DNA of 64,000 bases from Sediminicola sp040566555 (lineage in GTDB: Bacteria; Bacteroidota; Bacteroidia; Flavobacteriales; Flavobacteriaceae). Of the stretch, positions 1 through 8,650 are shown in pieces. A program made the translations under genes and the position numbers. Each line of letters opens with the position of its first letter. Within the stretch, counting starts at the first letter, position 1. The notes under the pieces were generated by a model, which had not been told where the DNA came from, ran no database searches, and was given only the letters and a program-made list of their open reading frames with translations. The DNA lies in assembly GCF_040566555.1 (NCBI RefSeq), contig NZ_JBEWYP010000001.1, forward strand, positions 744,001-808,000, given 5' to 3'.

Positions 1-1127
1 GTAAAACAACCTTGGCAAATATCATTGCAAATACCAGTGGACGTCCATTTTATTCCCTTAGTGCCATTAGCAGTGGTGTAAAGGATATTAGGGATGTTAT
101 TGACAAGGCCAAACAAAGCGGAGGCTTGTTCACCACCAAAAACCCCATTCTTTTTATTGATGAAATACACCGTTTCAGCAAATCCCAGCAAGACTCACTT
201 TTGGGAGCCGTTGAAAAGGGATGGGTCACCCTTATTGGTGCCACCACTGAGAATCCAAGTTTTGAGGTAATTCCCGCTCTCCTCTCCAGATGCCAAATTT
301 ATATTTTAAATCCGTTTGGAAAGCAAGATTTGGAGGCCTTGCTCCAAAGGGCCATGGAACAGGACGAATACCTAAAGAAGAAAGACATAGTCCTGAAGGA
401 AACCGAGGCCCTCTTGAAATTATCGGGTGGCGATGGAAGAAAATTGTTGAACATTTTTGAATTGGTCATTTCCTCCGAAAGTGGAGATAAAATAACGATT
501 ACCAACGACCTTGTACTGAGTAAGGTTCAAAAAAACACCGTACTGTACGACAAGACGGGCGAACAGCATTACGACATAATTTCTGCCTTCATAAAATCTA
601 TCCGCGGGAGCGATCCTAACGGAGCCGTTTACTGGTTGGCAAGAATGATAGAAGGTGGGGAAGATGTAAAGTTTATCGCCAGACGCATGCTCATTGCCGC
701 TTCTGAAGATATCGGCAATGCCAACCCAACAGCCTTGGTCATGGCCAATACCACTTTTCAGGCAGTTACTACCATTGGTTATCCGGAAGCTAGGATATTA
801 TTGAGTCAATGTGCCATATATCTGGCGACCTCCCCTAAGAGCAATGCGAGCTATATGGCCATCAACAAGGCCCAGCAACTCGTTAAGGAAACAGGCGATC
901 TATCCGTACCCATAGGTTTGCGAAATGCTCCCACTAAATTGATGAAGGATTTGGGGTATGGGAAAGAGTACAAGTATGCCCATGATTATCAGAACAACTT
1001 CGTGGAGGAGGAATTTCTCCCCGATAGCATCAAGGGCACCTCATTTTATAAACCCGGTAATAACCAGCGGGAAAATGCGTTAAAAGAATTCCTGAAAAAC
1101 AGATGGAAAAGCAAATATGAATTCTAG
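1..1127 (+). CDS. rarA: Replication-associated recombination protein A (RarA/MgsA), 5' truncated by window edge
   Basis: AAA+ ATPase of the RarA/MgsA/WRNIP1 family, which acts at stalled replication forks. The reading frame is open from base 3: the first codons read Lys-Thr-Thr-Leu, the end of a Walker A motif (GKTT), so the true start lies upstream of the window. Visible motifs are Walker B (LFIDEIHRF, about bases 150-175), sensor 1 (GATTENPSFE) and an arginine-finger context (LLSRCQ). The C-terminal half is the MgsA tetramerisation domain (SIRGSDPNGAVYWLARM, then AASEDIGNANP). The stop is at 1125-1127, overlapping the convergent gene by 4 bases. About 375 of roughly 425 family residues are present. 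The family call is firm. Confidence 0.95.
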   Translation, partial: KTTLANIIANTSGRPFYSLSAISSGVKDIRDVIDKAKQSGGLFTTKNPILFIDEIHRFSKSQQDSLLGAVEKGWVTLIGATTENPSFEVIPALLSRCQIYILNPFGKQDLEALLQRAMEQDEYLKKKDIVLKETEALLKLSGGDGRKLLNIFELVISSESGDKITITNDLVLSKVQKNTVLYDKTGEQHYDIISAFIKSIRGSDPNGAVYWLARMIEGGEDVKFIARRMLIAASEDIGNANPTALVMANTTFQAVTTIGYPEARILLSQCAIYLATSPKSNASYMAINKAQQLVKETGDLSVPIGLRNAPTKLMKDLGYGKEYKYAHDYQNNFVEEEFLPDSIKGTSFYKPGNNQRENALKEFLKNRWKSKYEF

Positions 1128-1975
1128 AATTTGATATTCAGTTCATCAACAACTACTTTGCCGTCTTTGTTATATTCAAAATACCACTTATTGTTCCTTT
1201 TATAGACCACCCCATTAAGTTCCAGGGATTCTGCAATGAAAACCCCCTCTAAGGTACTCTTCAACATTTTCAAGATGACCTTTGGGGAGGCATCTACCAG
1301 TTGATACCCGTTGTTAATCACCTGGGCATACAGGACGGTTGGAGGAACTATTGGGCCTTTCTGCAAAGCTTTTTTGGTGGCGTCTCCCTCTTGGTTGACA
1401 ACTCGTGGCGCCATTTCTGTCACCTCCCCTTTCTTCCCTGTATTATCTTCAACCGAAACGGCAGCAGCAGGTTTTTTAGCATCCGTCTCATTAAGCTCCT
1501 TTACATCATTTTTAAAACTGATCTTCACAGGAGCCTCTTGTTCTTCTTTTGGCGAATACTTATAATCAAGTCCCTTGAAAGAAACAAAAGCATCCCTTAT
1601 GGCTTCATTATAGGCATCTTTATAATCTTTTTCCTTACTGGTGCCCTCTTTGGTCTCAAAGACAACTTTGGATTGGCAATCTTTTAAGATCAACGATATT
1701 TTTGTTGTGAACATACTTGAGTCATCCTTTAATCCCACAACTGTCCCTAGACAACGATCCCTATTCAGATCATCCGGTAGTGCATCCTCATATACGGCAG
1801 TATATCCGTTTTCTACAAACAGAAATTTGATCAGCGTACTGGTCTGATATTGGTTTACATTTCTAAACCCATCAAACTTTTTAGGGACAATGATATATTT
1901 GTATTGATTGAGATCTGCTTGTGCATTTCCAAGAAACAGCGCAAAAAGTAATAGTGTAAAAAGTGAGATTTTCAT
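1124..1975 (-). CDS. Conserved hypothetical secreted protein
   Basis: 283 residues with a clear Sec signal peptide (MKISLFTLLLFALFLGNAQA, cleavage probably after Ala20), so periplasmic or envelope-located. The N-terminal third contains a YIIVPKKFDGF segment and a short Cys-containing strand region (RDRCLGTVVG, LKDCQSK). The middle (about residues 140-210) is Lys/Glu/Ala-rich and looks unstructured. The C-terminal 70 residues (VLYAQVINNGYQLVDASPKV onward) look like a small beta domain ending in NKDGKVVVDELNIKF. No enzyme motif is visible. It lies 13 bases downstream of the DUF5723 gene on the same strand, so the two are probably co-transcribed. I do not recognise a named family. Confidence 0.75.
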   Translation of the reverse strand: MKISLFTLLLFALFLGNAQADLNQYKYIIVPKKFDGFRNVNQYQTSTLIKFLFVENGYTAVYEDALPDDLNRDRCLGTVVGLKDDSSMFTTKISLILKDCQSKVVFETKEGTSKEKDYKDAYNEAIRDAFVSFKGLDYKYSPKEEQEAPVKISFKNDVKELNETDAKKPAAAVSVEDNTGKKGEVTEMAPRVVNQEGDATKKALQKGPIVPPTVLYAQVINNGYQLVDASPKVILKMLKSTLEGVFIAESLELNGVVYKRNNKWYFEYNKDGKVVVDELNIKF

Positions 1976-1988
1976 AAGTGGCTTGCCA

Positions 1989-3419
1989 TCATTTTCTGCC
2001 CCAAGATATAATATTTAATCCGAATTGGAAAGAGGCATATTTACTCGCAAAGACATTCCTATACCCTAGCAAATTATCCGCCATGGCATAAAGTTCAACA
2101 GGTCCGGCCTGCATACTCATACCCAATCCAATATTGGAAAAGGAGAATTTATCTACAGTATAGGTGGTTTTGAGCGCCAGGAAATTGCCGAATTTATGCA
2201 TGTAAAAAGCGGTCAGTGCCGCTTGTGGACCTCTTGGCCTGTTGATCATATACAGTTGTCCGCCCACACTATTGGTATACTCTGGAAGTCTTCCTTTTAA
2301 TCCACCCCCATCCGAGGTACATTCACAATCTTCCTCTGAGGTCAATGGTTTACCAAAATTATGGCGTATGGAGGCATTGAGTTTTGTTGGTCTAAAATTA
2401 ATATAACTGTTCCTATTGTCTTCAAAAGGAATAAGCTCTTCTATCTCATCTACAAGATCCTGCCAAAAATCTTTATTGGGATCCGCTAGGGCTTCTGGAA
2501 GTATGATGGAGATACCTTCATTTGTGGCGCTTCCTTTCAGGGTATAATTCTTAACATCTGTAGTATGACGTATAAAGCCGATATCCAAAATGCTCCCGGT
2601 CACCAAGGTTTTGTTATTGAGTCTGTATGTAAATCCAACATCCAGACCCAAACCTAAATCGCCCCCAAAAAGGGCCCTTTTAATAAACGTTTGGGACACC
2701 CCTTGGTCTCCTTCTACAAGACCGTCGATACCTGACGTCCTGACCGTCATATCTGCATCAAGTGTATTTGCAAGTAGATTGTTTTGACCTGGATTGGTTA
2801 CAAAATAACCAGAATTATTGGTAGAGCTAATATCAAAAATACCTGAATACAATTTCCCTCTAACTCCAACCCTAAGGGTATTGTTCAATTTTCGGTTGAG
2901 GCCAAAATGAAAAACATTGACCACTTCTCCGCGAACCTTCAGATGGTCCAAATTAAAGCTATTGCCAATATAATTGGCATTGCCCTCGAATCCCAATATC
3001 GCCAAATCCTGAGGCCAGTAGGTGATCATATCCTCCTCCAAATACATCCCGAAGGAATAAAAATCATCGGGTCTATTTTTGCTTCTAAACCCTACATTCA
3101 AGAATTCTACCTGTATCGTCTCACTGATCTCATCCCTAAAATCCATGCCAAAAATAGCCCTATCCCTTACTTTTGTGGTAATGTCCACGCCATCATTGGC
3201 AAAAATATCGTTGACTGAAATACCACTGGTTCCGGCAGCTGCAGAAATACCAGAAAGCATGGGGACACCACTATACCATTGATAGTTTGCCCTAGCTCCA
3301 GGATTTAGCATCAAGGCCTGTGGCACTGCCATAAAATCGTATAGCAATTGTTTATTTTGGGCCAATATGGAAGAGGAGCACAAAAGAAGAAAAACGACAA
3401 TTTGTTTTTTTAATCTCAT
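1989..3419 (-). CDS. DUF5723-type outer-membrane beta-barrel protein
   Basis: 476 residues with a signal peptide (MRLKKQIVVFLLLCSSSILA, then Q21). The start LLYDFMAVPQALMLNPGARANY, the many alternating aromatic/hydrophobic strands, and the typical YNFxxxPTKLNASIRHNFG-like stretch fit the DUF5723/PorV-like barrel proteins common in Bacteroidetes. A Cys pair (EEDCECTS, about residue 364) sits in what would be a loop. The C-terminus ends in a strand-like FQFGLNIISWGRK. Function is unknown. The start codon overlaps the stop of the upstream lipoprotein gene by 4 bases, indicating translational coupling and probably a joint role at the outer membrane. Confidence 0.8.
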   Translation of the reverse strand: MRLKKQIVVFLLLCSSSILAQNKQLLYDFMAVPQALMLNPGARANYQWYSGVPMLSGISAAAGTSGISVNDIFANDGVDITTKVRDRAIFGMDFRDEISETIQVEFLNVGFRSKNRPDDFYSFGMYLEEDMITYWPQDLAILGFEGNANYIGNSFNLDHLKVRGEVVNVFHFGLNRKLNNTLRVGVRGKLYSGIFDISSTNNSGYFVTNPGQNNLLANTLDADMTVRTSGIDGLVEGDQGVSQTFIKRALFGGDLGLGLDVGFTYRLNNKTLVTGSILDIGFIRHTTDVKNYTLKGSATNEGISIILPEALADPNKDFWQDLVDEIEELIPFEDNRNSYINFRPTKLNASIRHNFGKPLTSEEDCECTSDGGGLKGRLPEYTNSVGGQLYMINRPRGPQAALTAFYMHKFGNFLALKTTYTVDKFSFSNIGLGMSMQAGPVELYAMADNLLGYRNVFASKYASFQFGLNIISWGRK

Positions 3420-3955
3420 TCAAGCTCAACCTTAAAGGATCCACTGGAACGCAGTATTATTTTGGGATCAGATTCACTGGAAACACTGGTATCATCGCTT
3501 AGATTCTGTGCGCTCACCCTGATGGCAGAGGTGTTTTTTATTATATCGATGCTCCTACCCCCCGGGCCATAGGCGATTTCCACTCTCTTAATAAATACTG
3601 GAGGTGCAGGTTCCACAAGTATGGGTTCCGTGTCCAGCACATTTCCGTTTTCATCCAATAATTCTATAATGATCTCGAGTGTCTTACTTGTCGAATTTTC
3701 TATCTCGTACGTTAGGACACCGCTAAGTACACCTTCAGCAAAAAACCCCTCTGCAAAGGCATCAAAATTGAAATCTTCCGAATAGAACTCCCCTGGCACC
3801 ACAGCATTAATTTGGTCTTCTGCTGCTTCCATATACAATATACTGGATGTGATGGTAGGGGTAATGCTCAGGTCTTCCAATTGGTTGAAATCCTGTTCTT
3901 GCATGCATGAACTGCATAGGGCTATTAACAGAAATAGGGAGACGAAGTACTTCAT
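3416..3955 (-). CDS. Putative surface or periplasmic lipoprotein
   Basis: 179 residues. The N-terminus (MKYFVSLFLLIALCSSC) is a lipoprotein-type signal with the likely acylated Cys at residue 17; the lipobox is loose (CSSC), as is usual in Bacteroidetes. The mature part starts with an acidic stretch (MQEQDFNQLEDLS). It then reads as a beta-rich domain with a segment (LTYEIENSTSKTLEIIIELLDENGNVLDTEP) that resembles an Ig-like or transport-associated fold. It is first in a three-gene minus-strand unit with the DUF5723 protein and the secreted hypothetical, so it may be a barrel-associated lipoprotein. That role is inferred from position only. Confidence 0.75.
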   Translation of the reverse strand: MKYFVSLFLLIALCSSCMQEQDFNQLEDLSITPTITSSILYMEAAEDQINAVVPGEFYSEDFNFDAFAEGFFAEGVLSGVLTYEIENSTSKTLEIIIELLDENGNVLDTEPILVEPAPPVFIKRVEIAYGPGGRSIDIIKNTSAIRVSAQNLSDDTSVSSESDPKIILRSSGSFKVELE

Positions 3956-4029
3956 TGTGACTCTAATTTAAAGAATCTTTAGGCTCCACATTTCGTGGCA
4001 GTTACCTAAATGATACTACTTCTACAACT

Positions 4030-4719
4030 CTATAAATAGGATTTTATTTCATTAAGCTCATTTATCATGTCACAATAGTCATGTTTTTTATCATTATGAA
4101 CATTAAAATGTAGTGCATGAAGCCCCATGGCCCTGGCTCCCATGATGTCTGCCTCCAAACTGTCCCCTATCATAATGGACTTTTCAGGGGTAACATTTGC
4201 CTTTTGGAGGGCCAGTTGGTAAATTATGGGATTAGGTTTCTTTACCCCAGCCATTTCAGAATCTATGATCTGATCAAAATAGCTATGAATGTTGGCATTT
4301 TTTAATTTTTTTTCCTGAATTTCCTGAAAGCCATTGGTAATGATATGGAGCTTATATTTTGGTTTTAGATAGTCCAAGATATCCACTGTATTGGGAAACA
4401 AATGCGTAAAAGAGCACAAATGTTCTATATATTGCTCAGAAAGAACATGGATGGTTTCGTCCGATATGGTAAAGCCCAATGAATCAAAAGTCTGTTTTAA
4501 CCTTTGGTACCTTAAATCTTCCTTAATAATTTTTCCATCCCTATAGAGTTTCCAAAATTCGAGGTTAAGGGGGACATAAACCCTCAAAAAATCATTCAGA
4601 TCTACGCCTACCCTATTGGCCTGTAATATCTTATCAAAGGTTAGCGCGGAATTCTTTTCAAAATCCCAAAGGGTGTGGTCCAAATCGAAAAAAACGTCGG
4701 TTACAATATCTCTAAACAT
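4030..4719 (-). CDS. yjjG: YjjG-family noncanonical pyrimidine nucleotidase (HAD superfamily)
   Basis: 229 residues, the normal length for YjjG/YfnB nucleotidases, which dephosphorylate nucleoside monophosphates and protect against noncanonical pyrimidines. HAD motif I is FFDLDHTLWDF with nucleophile Asp12 and acid Asp14. Motif II is the Thr in HIITNGF, motif III the Lys in MAGVKKPNP, and motif IV is MIGDSLEADIMGA. The helical cap lies between residues about 20 and 110. It overlaps the upstream deacetylase-like gene by 8 bases, so the two are co-transcribed. Substrate range cannot be read from the sequence. Confidence 0.9.
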   Translation of the reverse strand: MFRDIVTDVFFDLDHTLWDFEKNSALTFDKILQANRVGVDLNDFLRVYVPLNLEFWKLYRDGKIIKEDLRYQRLKQTFDSLGFTISDETIHVLSEQYIEHLCSFTHLFPNTVDILDYLKPKYKLHIITNGFQEIQEKKLKNANIHSYFDQIIDSEMAGVKKPNPIIYQLALQKANVTPEKSIMIGDSLEADIMGARAMGLHALHFNVHNDKKHDYCDMINELNEIKSYL

Positions 4720-6007
4720 AAAACCTCTTTAAAACTGTACTATATAAATCTATCCAATCTATTTTACTCTCGCCACCAAGCAATTCATTAGAAAAAACAC
4801 TGATAAACTCTCCTTTGACCTCTTTTGTTTCTTTATATAAGAAAGATATCTTTTCCAGTATCTCTTCCTTATCCTTGTATTTCATCAAAGCGTAATCATG
4901 TACTGCAAAGGGATGTACCTTAATGGGTTGTTGTACCTCCAAAGGAATATCATAAAAGAAAAATGGTGTACAGGTACCTGCCCTAAAACCTATTTCATGG
5001 GTATATCCCATTGTATAATCATCGGTGAATTCTGTTTCAACGAGGTTGCGATAGGTCGTTGGGATATCTACCCTGTTGTACCGCATCCTAGAAGCATTGA
5101 TCGGCCTATTTATCACCTGTGACAACTGCTTTTTTTCCTCTTTTAATAAAGCAATATTGTCAAAGGAACTATACGAGGCACCCAGGGACACTATGCTGTA
5201 ATCTGCAACCGATTTAATTAAGTGCCTAAACCTATTGTTATTGGGTGACACATTTTTGTCATAGGTAGAATATTCAGCAAATTGGAAAAAGAACATACTC
5301 CCAACCCCATAATTCTTATGAAGCTCTATAAGACTGGAGAAATTATCAAAAGGATCCAATCCTGGATTAAGCCAAACCATAAAACGCTCTGCCACGCGTT
5401 TAAATTTGAGAGAACCTAAATCCAAAACCAAACCAGCAAGACTCCTAACAAACCCTCTATGGGCGTAACAATGGGACGTTGTTACATCTATGATAGACGT
5501 ATAGGAAAACCCTCTTTCCTTCACCTCCATATTGGGGAACCTTTCCTTTAATTCTTTAAGTAACTGGAAGGCCCAAATATCTACCACCGGCCATTCTAAA
5601 AAATCATTCTGATAGGCCAAGCTTTCTGTGGGAGGAAACCTACCATGCACGTCTTTTACATGGGGCAAATATTCTTCATACCTAGATATCAGATAAAAAC
5701 TGGCAGCGAAAATATCAAAAGGAATATTGCTCCTATCCCCGGTAACGAAAAAACAGGGTACACCATCCCATTCCGCCATTTTAAATTGTAAGTCGTTAAT
5801 CCCCTGTTCGAAAAGTAAATCATTACTACGAACAAAAAACTCATTCTGTAAAGGCTGTTTGGTATAGGTTATTTTTGGACCGGTATGTTTAATAAAATCT
5901 TCAACCTTGGTAGTAAACACAACCTCTATCCCCAGAATTCGAGTAAAAATGTGCTTCATGATGTAGGTGAAGCGAGAAGTAATCTTATGGGTATATATCA
6001 ACAACAT
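4712..6007 (-). CDS. Polysaccharide deacetylase-like protein (flavobacterial, NodB-like fold)
   Basis: 431 residues. The N-terminus MLLIYTHKITSRFTYIMKHI is what I recall for a conserved flavobacterial family annotated as polysaccharide deacetylase, so the first Met is accepted. No signal peptide is seen, so the protein is cytoplasmic or peripheral. A NodB-like core is suggested by SIIDVTTSHCYAHRGF (about residues 180-195), FFFQFAEYST, and a late GYTHEIGFRAGTCTPFFFYD stretch. The canonical first-Asp/HxxxH metal motif is not clearly visible, so catalytic deacetylase activity is uncertain. It overlaps yjjG by 8 bases. A role in surface polysaccharide trimming is family inference only. Confidence 0.75.
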   Translation of the reverse strand: MLLIYTHKITSRFTYIMKHIFTRILGIEVVFTTKVEDFIKHTGPKITYTKQPLQNEFFVRSNDLLFEQGINDLQFKMAEWDGVPCFFVTGDRSNIPFDIFAASFYLISRYEEYLPHVKDVHGRFPPTESLAYQNDFLEWPVVDIWAFQLLKELKERFPNMEVKERGFSYTSIIDVTTSHCYAHRGFVRSLAGLVLDLGSLKFKRVAERFMVWLNPGLDPFDNFSSLIELHKNYGVGSMFFFQFAEYSTYDKNVSPNNNRFRHLIKSVADYSIVSLGASYSSFDNIALLKEEKKQLSQVINRPINASRMRYNRVDIPTTYRNLVETEFTDDYTMGYTHEIGFRAGTCTPFFFYDIPLEVQQPIKVHPFAVHDYALMKYKDKEEILEKISFLYKETKEVKGEFISVFSNELLGGESKIDWIDLYSTVLKRFYV

Positions 6008-6048
6008 AGGTTCCTATAATTCCAAGTATAATGATTTCCAGACATTTT

Positions 6049-6747
6049 TTATAGCATGGCGTTATCCGCAAAGCTAAAATAATCTTGCTGGGTAATGATC
6101 ACATGATCCAAAACTTTTATATCCAAAGCCTCTGCAGCTAATTTTAGTTTACTGGTGACCTTCTTATCCGCTTCACTAGGTTTTAATGTGCCCGATGGAT
6201 GGTTATGTGCCAAAATAAGACCAACTGCACCCAGTTCCAGTGCCTGTTTCAATACCAAGCGCACATCTACCAAAGTGCCTGTGATCCCTCCTTTGCTCAA
6301 AAGAGCGGAGAGCATCACTTTATTTGCATTGTTCAGGTAAACAATCCAAAACTCCTCATGGGGAAGTTCACCCATCATTGGTTGCAACAGTTCGAATACA
6401 CTATTACTACTTGTTATTTTAGTAATCTTCTGTGCTGCTTCCCCTCTTCTTCTCCTACCCATTTCAAGGGCTGCTGCAATGGTTACAGCTTTGGCTTCCC
6501 CTATACCCTTAAACTGCATTAACTGTTTTATGGAAAGTTTTCCCAGTTCGTTCAGGTTATTGTTGGCCGATGCCAAAATCCTTTTTGCAAGTTCTACAGC
6601 ACTTTCATTTCTACCACCTGATCCAATCAAAATAGCGATCAATTCAGCATCTGAAAGCACGGATTTTCCCTTATGCACCAATTTTTCTCTAGGTTTGTCA
6701 TCATTGGACCAATGTTTAATGGAGAAATAAGTCGATTTTTCTTGCAT
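6049..6747 (-). CDS. radC: RadC family protein (JAB/MPN domain)
   Basis: 232 residues, the standard RadC length. The N-terminal half is a UPF0758 helix-hairpin-helix-like region (LSDAELIAILIGSG at 31-44, then MQFKGIGEAKAVTI at 78-90). The C-terminal half is the JAB domain with metal-binding HNHPSG (His181, His183) and Asp194. Annotated historically as DNA repair, but the biochemical role is unresolved; it is probably a metalloprotease-like or DNA-associated factor. It sits 41 bases upstream of the deacetylase-like gene on the same strand and 80 bases from mpl. Confidence 0.93.
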   Translation of the reverse strand: MQEKSTYFSIKHWSNDDKPREKLVHKGKSVLSDAELIAILIGSGGRNESAVELAKRILASANNNLNELGKLSIKQLMQFKGIGEAKAVTIAAALEMGRRRRGEAAQKITKITSSNSVFELLQPMMGELPHEEFWIVYLNNANKVMLSALLSKGGITGTLVDVRLVLKQALELGAVGLILAHNHPSGTLKPSEADKKVTSKLKLAAEALDIKVLDHVIITQQDYFSFADNAML

Positions 6748-6827
6748 CTGTTAAAGATAACAAACAAAATAATCCAAAATAATATCCTAGAAAAAAATCT
6801 CTTTCCAGCCCATAATCAGCTTCGCTC

Positions 6828-8186
6828 TCAATTGTCCATAAGGCCTTTCACCTCATCGAAATCCAATCCCCCATAATTCCCGGAACTCATAAGCAAGAGT
6901 ACGGAATCCTCAAAATTTTGTCGGAACAGGAATTCTTTGAAAGAAAGTGCATCCGTATATATTTTAAGATCGGTTCTTTCAAAAGCCGCTGCAATTTGAT
7001 CCTTGGTCACTTCCTCCAGCTGTTTGATCTTAACAGATTCAGGGGAATAAAAAACCACGGCCTCATCAGCAAACTCCAGTGCCCCTTTGTATTCCTTTAA
7101 AAATTCGGCATTCAAACTGCTATACGTATGCAGTTCCAGACAAGCCAAGAGCTTTTTATCTTGATACTGCTCCTTGACAGCCCTAGTTGTTGCCGCTACC
7201 TTACTTGGCGAATGAGCAAAATCCTTGTACGCTACGCTACTTCTTCCCTCTCCTATTTTTTCCAACCGTTTGGAGGCGCCTTTAAAAGTGGCTATTGCCT
7301 CATAAAAGTCGGCCTCATCAATCCCCATATTTTGGCAGATCCACTTAGCACCTGCCAAATTGCTCAGGTTGTGCTTCCCAAAAACCTCAATAGGCATTGG
7401 TCCCTCTTCGGTCTCCAGTAGGGTCTCGCCATTTTCAACAGCATATGCAGGTGTTTCATAGGGCAATTTCCTGATAGAGTTCTCAGAAGCTTCCACTACT
7501 CTTTTTACCTCGGGATCTTCTATATTATAGGTGATGCTTCCTCCCTTGACAATACTGTCCACAAATATCTGGAACTGCTCCACATAATTCTCATAGGTCG
7601 GGAATACATTGATATGGTCCCATGCAATTCCACTTAACAAAGCAATATTGGGCTTGTACAAATGAAACTTGGGCCTTCTATCTATGGGAGAAGACAAATA
7701 TTCGTCCCCTTCCAATACGATAAAATCATTTTCTTCTGTTAAATGCACCATTCGGTCAAAGCCCTCCAATTGAGCGCCCACCATATAATCAACTGGCCTA
7801 TCGTGATAATCCAAAACATGGAGAATCATAGAGGTAATGGTGGTTTTACCATGGCTGCCCCCTATAACCACCCTAGTCTTATGTTTGGATTGCTCATATA
7901 AAAATTCAGGATAGGAATATATCTTCAAACCCATTTCTTGGGCCTTGAGCAGTTCTGGATTATTTGGTTTGGCGTGCATTCCCAAAATCACTGCATCCAA
8001 TCCTTGGTGGATATTCTCAGGATACCAACCAAAAGCTTTGGGCAAGAGACCTTTGGCTTCCAACCGCCCTTTTGAAGGTTCAAATATTACGTCATCGCTC
8101 CCGGTAATGACATAGCCTTTATGGTATAGGGCCAGAGCCAGATTGTGCATGGCACTTCCGCCAATAGCTATAAAATGAATGTGCAT
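6828..8186 (-). CDS. mpl: UDP-N-acetylmuramate:peptide ligase (Mpl-like Mur ligase)
   Basis: 452 residues with the Mur-ligase three-domain layout. There is a Rossmann-like UDP-binding start (MHIHFIAIGGSAMHNLALAL), the ATP-binding loop GGSHGKTTIT at 109-118, the central EGDEYLSSPID and WDHINVFPTYENY segments, and the C-terminal domain with YKDFAHSPSKVAATTRAVK. This matches Mpl, which reattaches recycled murein peptides to UDP-MurNAc in the cytoplasm. The alternative, MurC, is less likely because the AHSPSK and GDEYLSS motifs are Mpl-like. The stop lies about 80 bases upstream of radC. It forms one of two murein genes in the window, with murF at 47558. Confidence 0.9.
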   Translation of the reverse strand: MHIHFIAIGGSAMHNLALALYHKGYVITGSDDVIFEPSKGRLEAKGLLPKAFGWYPENIHQGLDAVILGMHAKPNNPELLKAQEMGLKIYSYPEFLYEQSKHKTRVVIGGSHGKTTITSMILHVLDYHDRPVDYMVGAQLEGFDRMVHLTEENDFIVLEGDEYLSSPIDRRPKFHLYKPNIALLSGIAWDHINVFPTYENYVEQFQIFVDSIVKGGSITYNIEDPEVKRVVEASENSIRKLPYETPAYAVENGETLLETEEGPMPIEVFGKHNLSNLAGAKWICQNMGIDEADFYEAIATFKGASKRLEKIGEGRSSVAYKDFAHSPSKVAATTRAVKEQYQDKKLLACLELHTYSSLNAEFLKEYKGALEFADEAVVFYSPESVKIKQLEEVTKDQIAAAFERTDLKIYTDALSFKEFLFRQNFEDSVLLLMSSGNYGGLDFDEVKGLMDN

Positions 8187-8330
8187 TTAATCAATTTTAA
8201 AAAGGTAAAGATAAGGATTGCAGGAGCCTAATAAAATTTAAATCATCCGTTTTTGAACCACATCCAACACCTTTTTTTAGGGACTCCAAATATTGAATAT
8301 TGCTTATATTCGTAGAAAGAACAAGAACAT

Positions 8331-8648
8331 ATGCATATTAAATTAAAAGATGTAACTCCAAAAGAAATAATGCCGGGATATCATGGAAAACTGGTACACA
8401 CACAAAACATGAGCCTAGCCTTTTGGGAGGTGGAAAAAGGGGCAGAGGTCCCTGAACACTCCCATATGAACGAACAGGTAATGCAGGTATTGGAAGGTAG
8501 CTTTGAATTTACATTAGACGGCAATAGCCAGGTTTATGGGCCAGGGGATCTCGTGATCATTGCCCCGCATATACCCCATAGTGGCAAGGCCCTTACCGAC
8601 TGTAAGTTGATGGATACTTTTAGTCCTACAAGAGAAGAATACAAATAA
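8331..8648 (+). CDS. Small cupin-domain protein
   Basis: 105 residues forming one cupin barrel. The metal-binding pattern is PEHSHMNEQVMQVLEG (His, His, Glu) and APHIPHSG for the third His. Such single-domain cupins act as isomerases, dioxygenases or sensors, and the substrate cannot be assigned. The stop is followed after 2 bases by the SDR gene, so they form a two-gene operon, suggesting a small-molecule catabolic or detoxification step shared by the two enzymes. No signal peptide. Confidence 0.85.
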   Translation: MHIKLKDVTPKEIMPGYHGKLVHTQNMSLAFWEVEKGAEVPEHSHMNEQVMQVLEGSFEFTLDGNSQVYGPGDLVIIAPHIPHSGKALTDCKLMDTFSPTREEYK

Positions 8649-8650
8649 TC

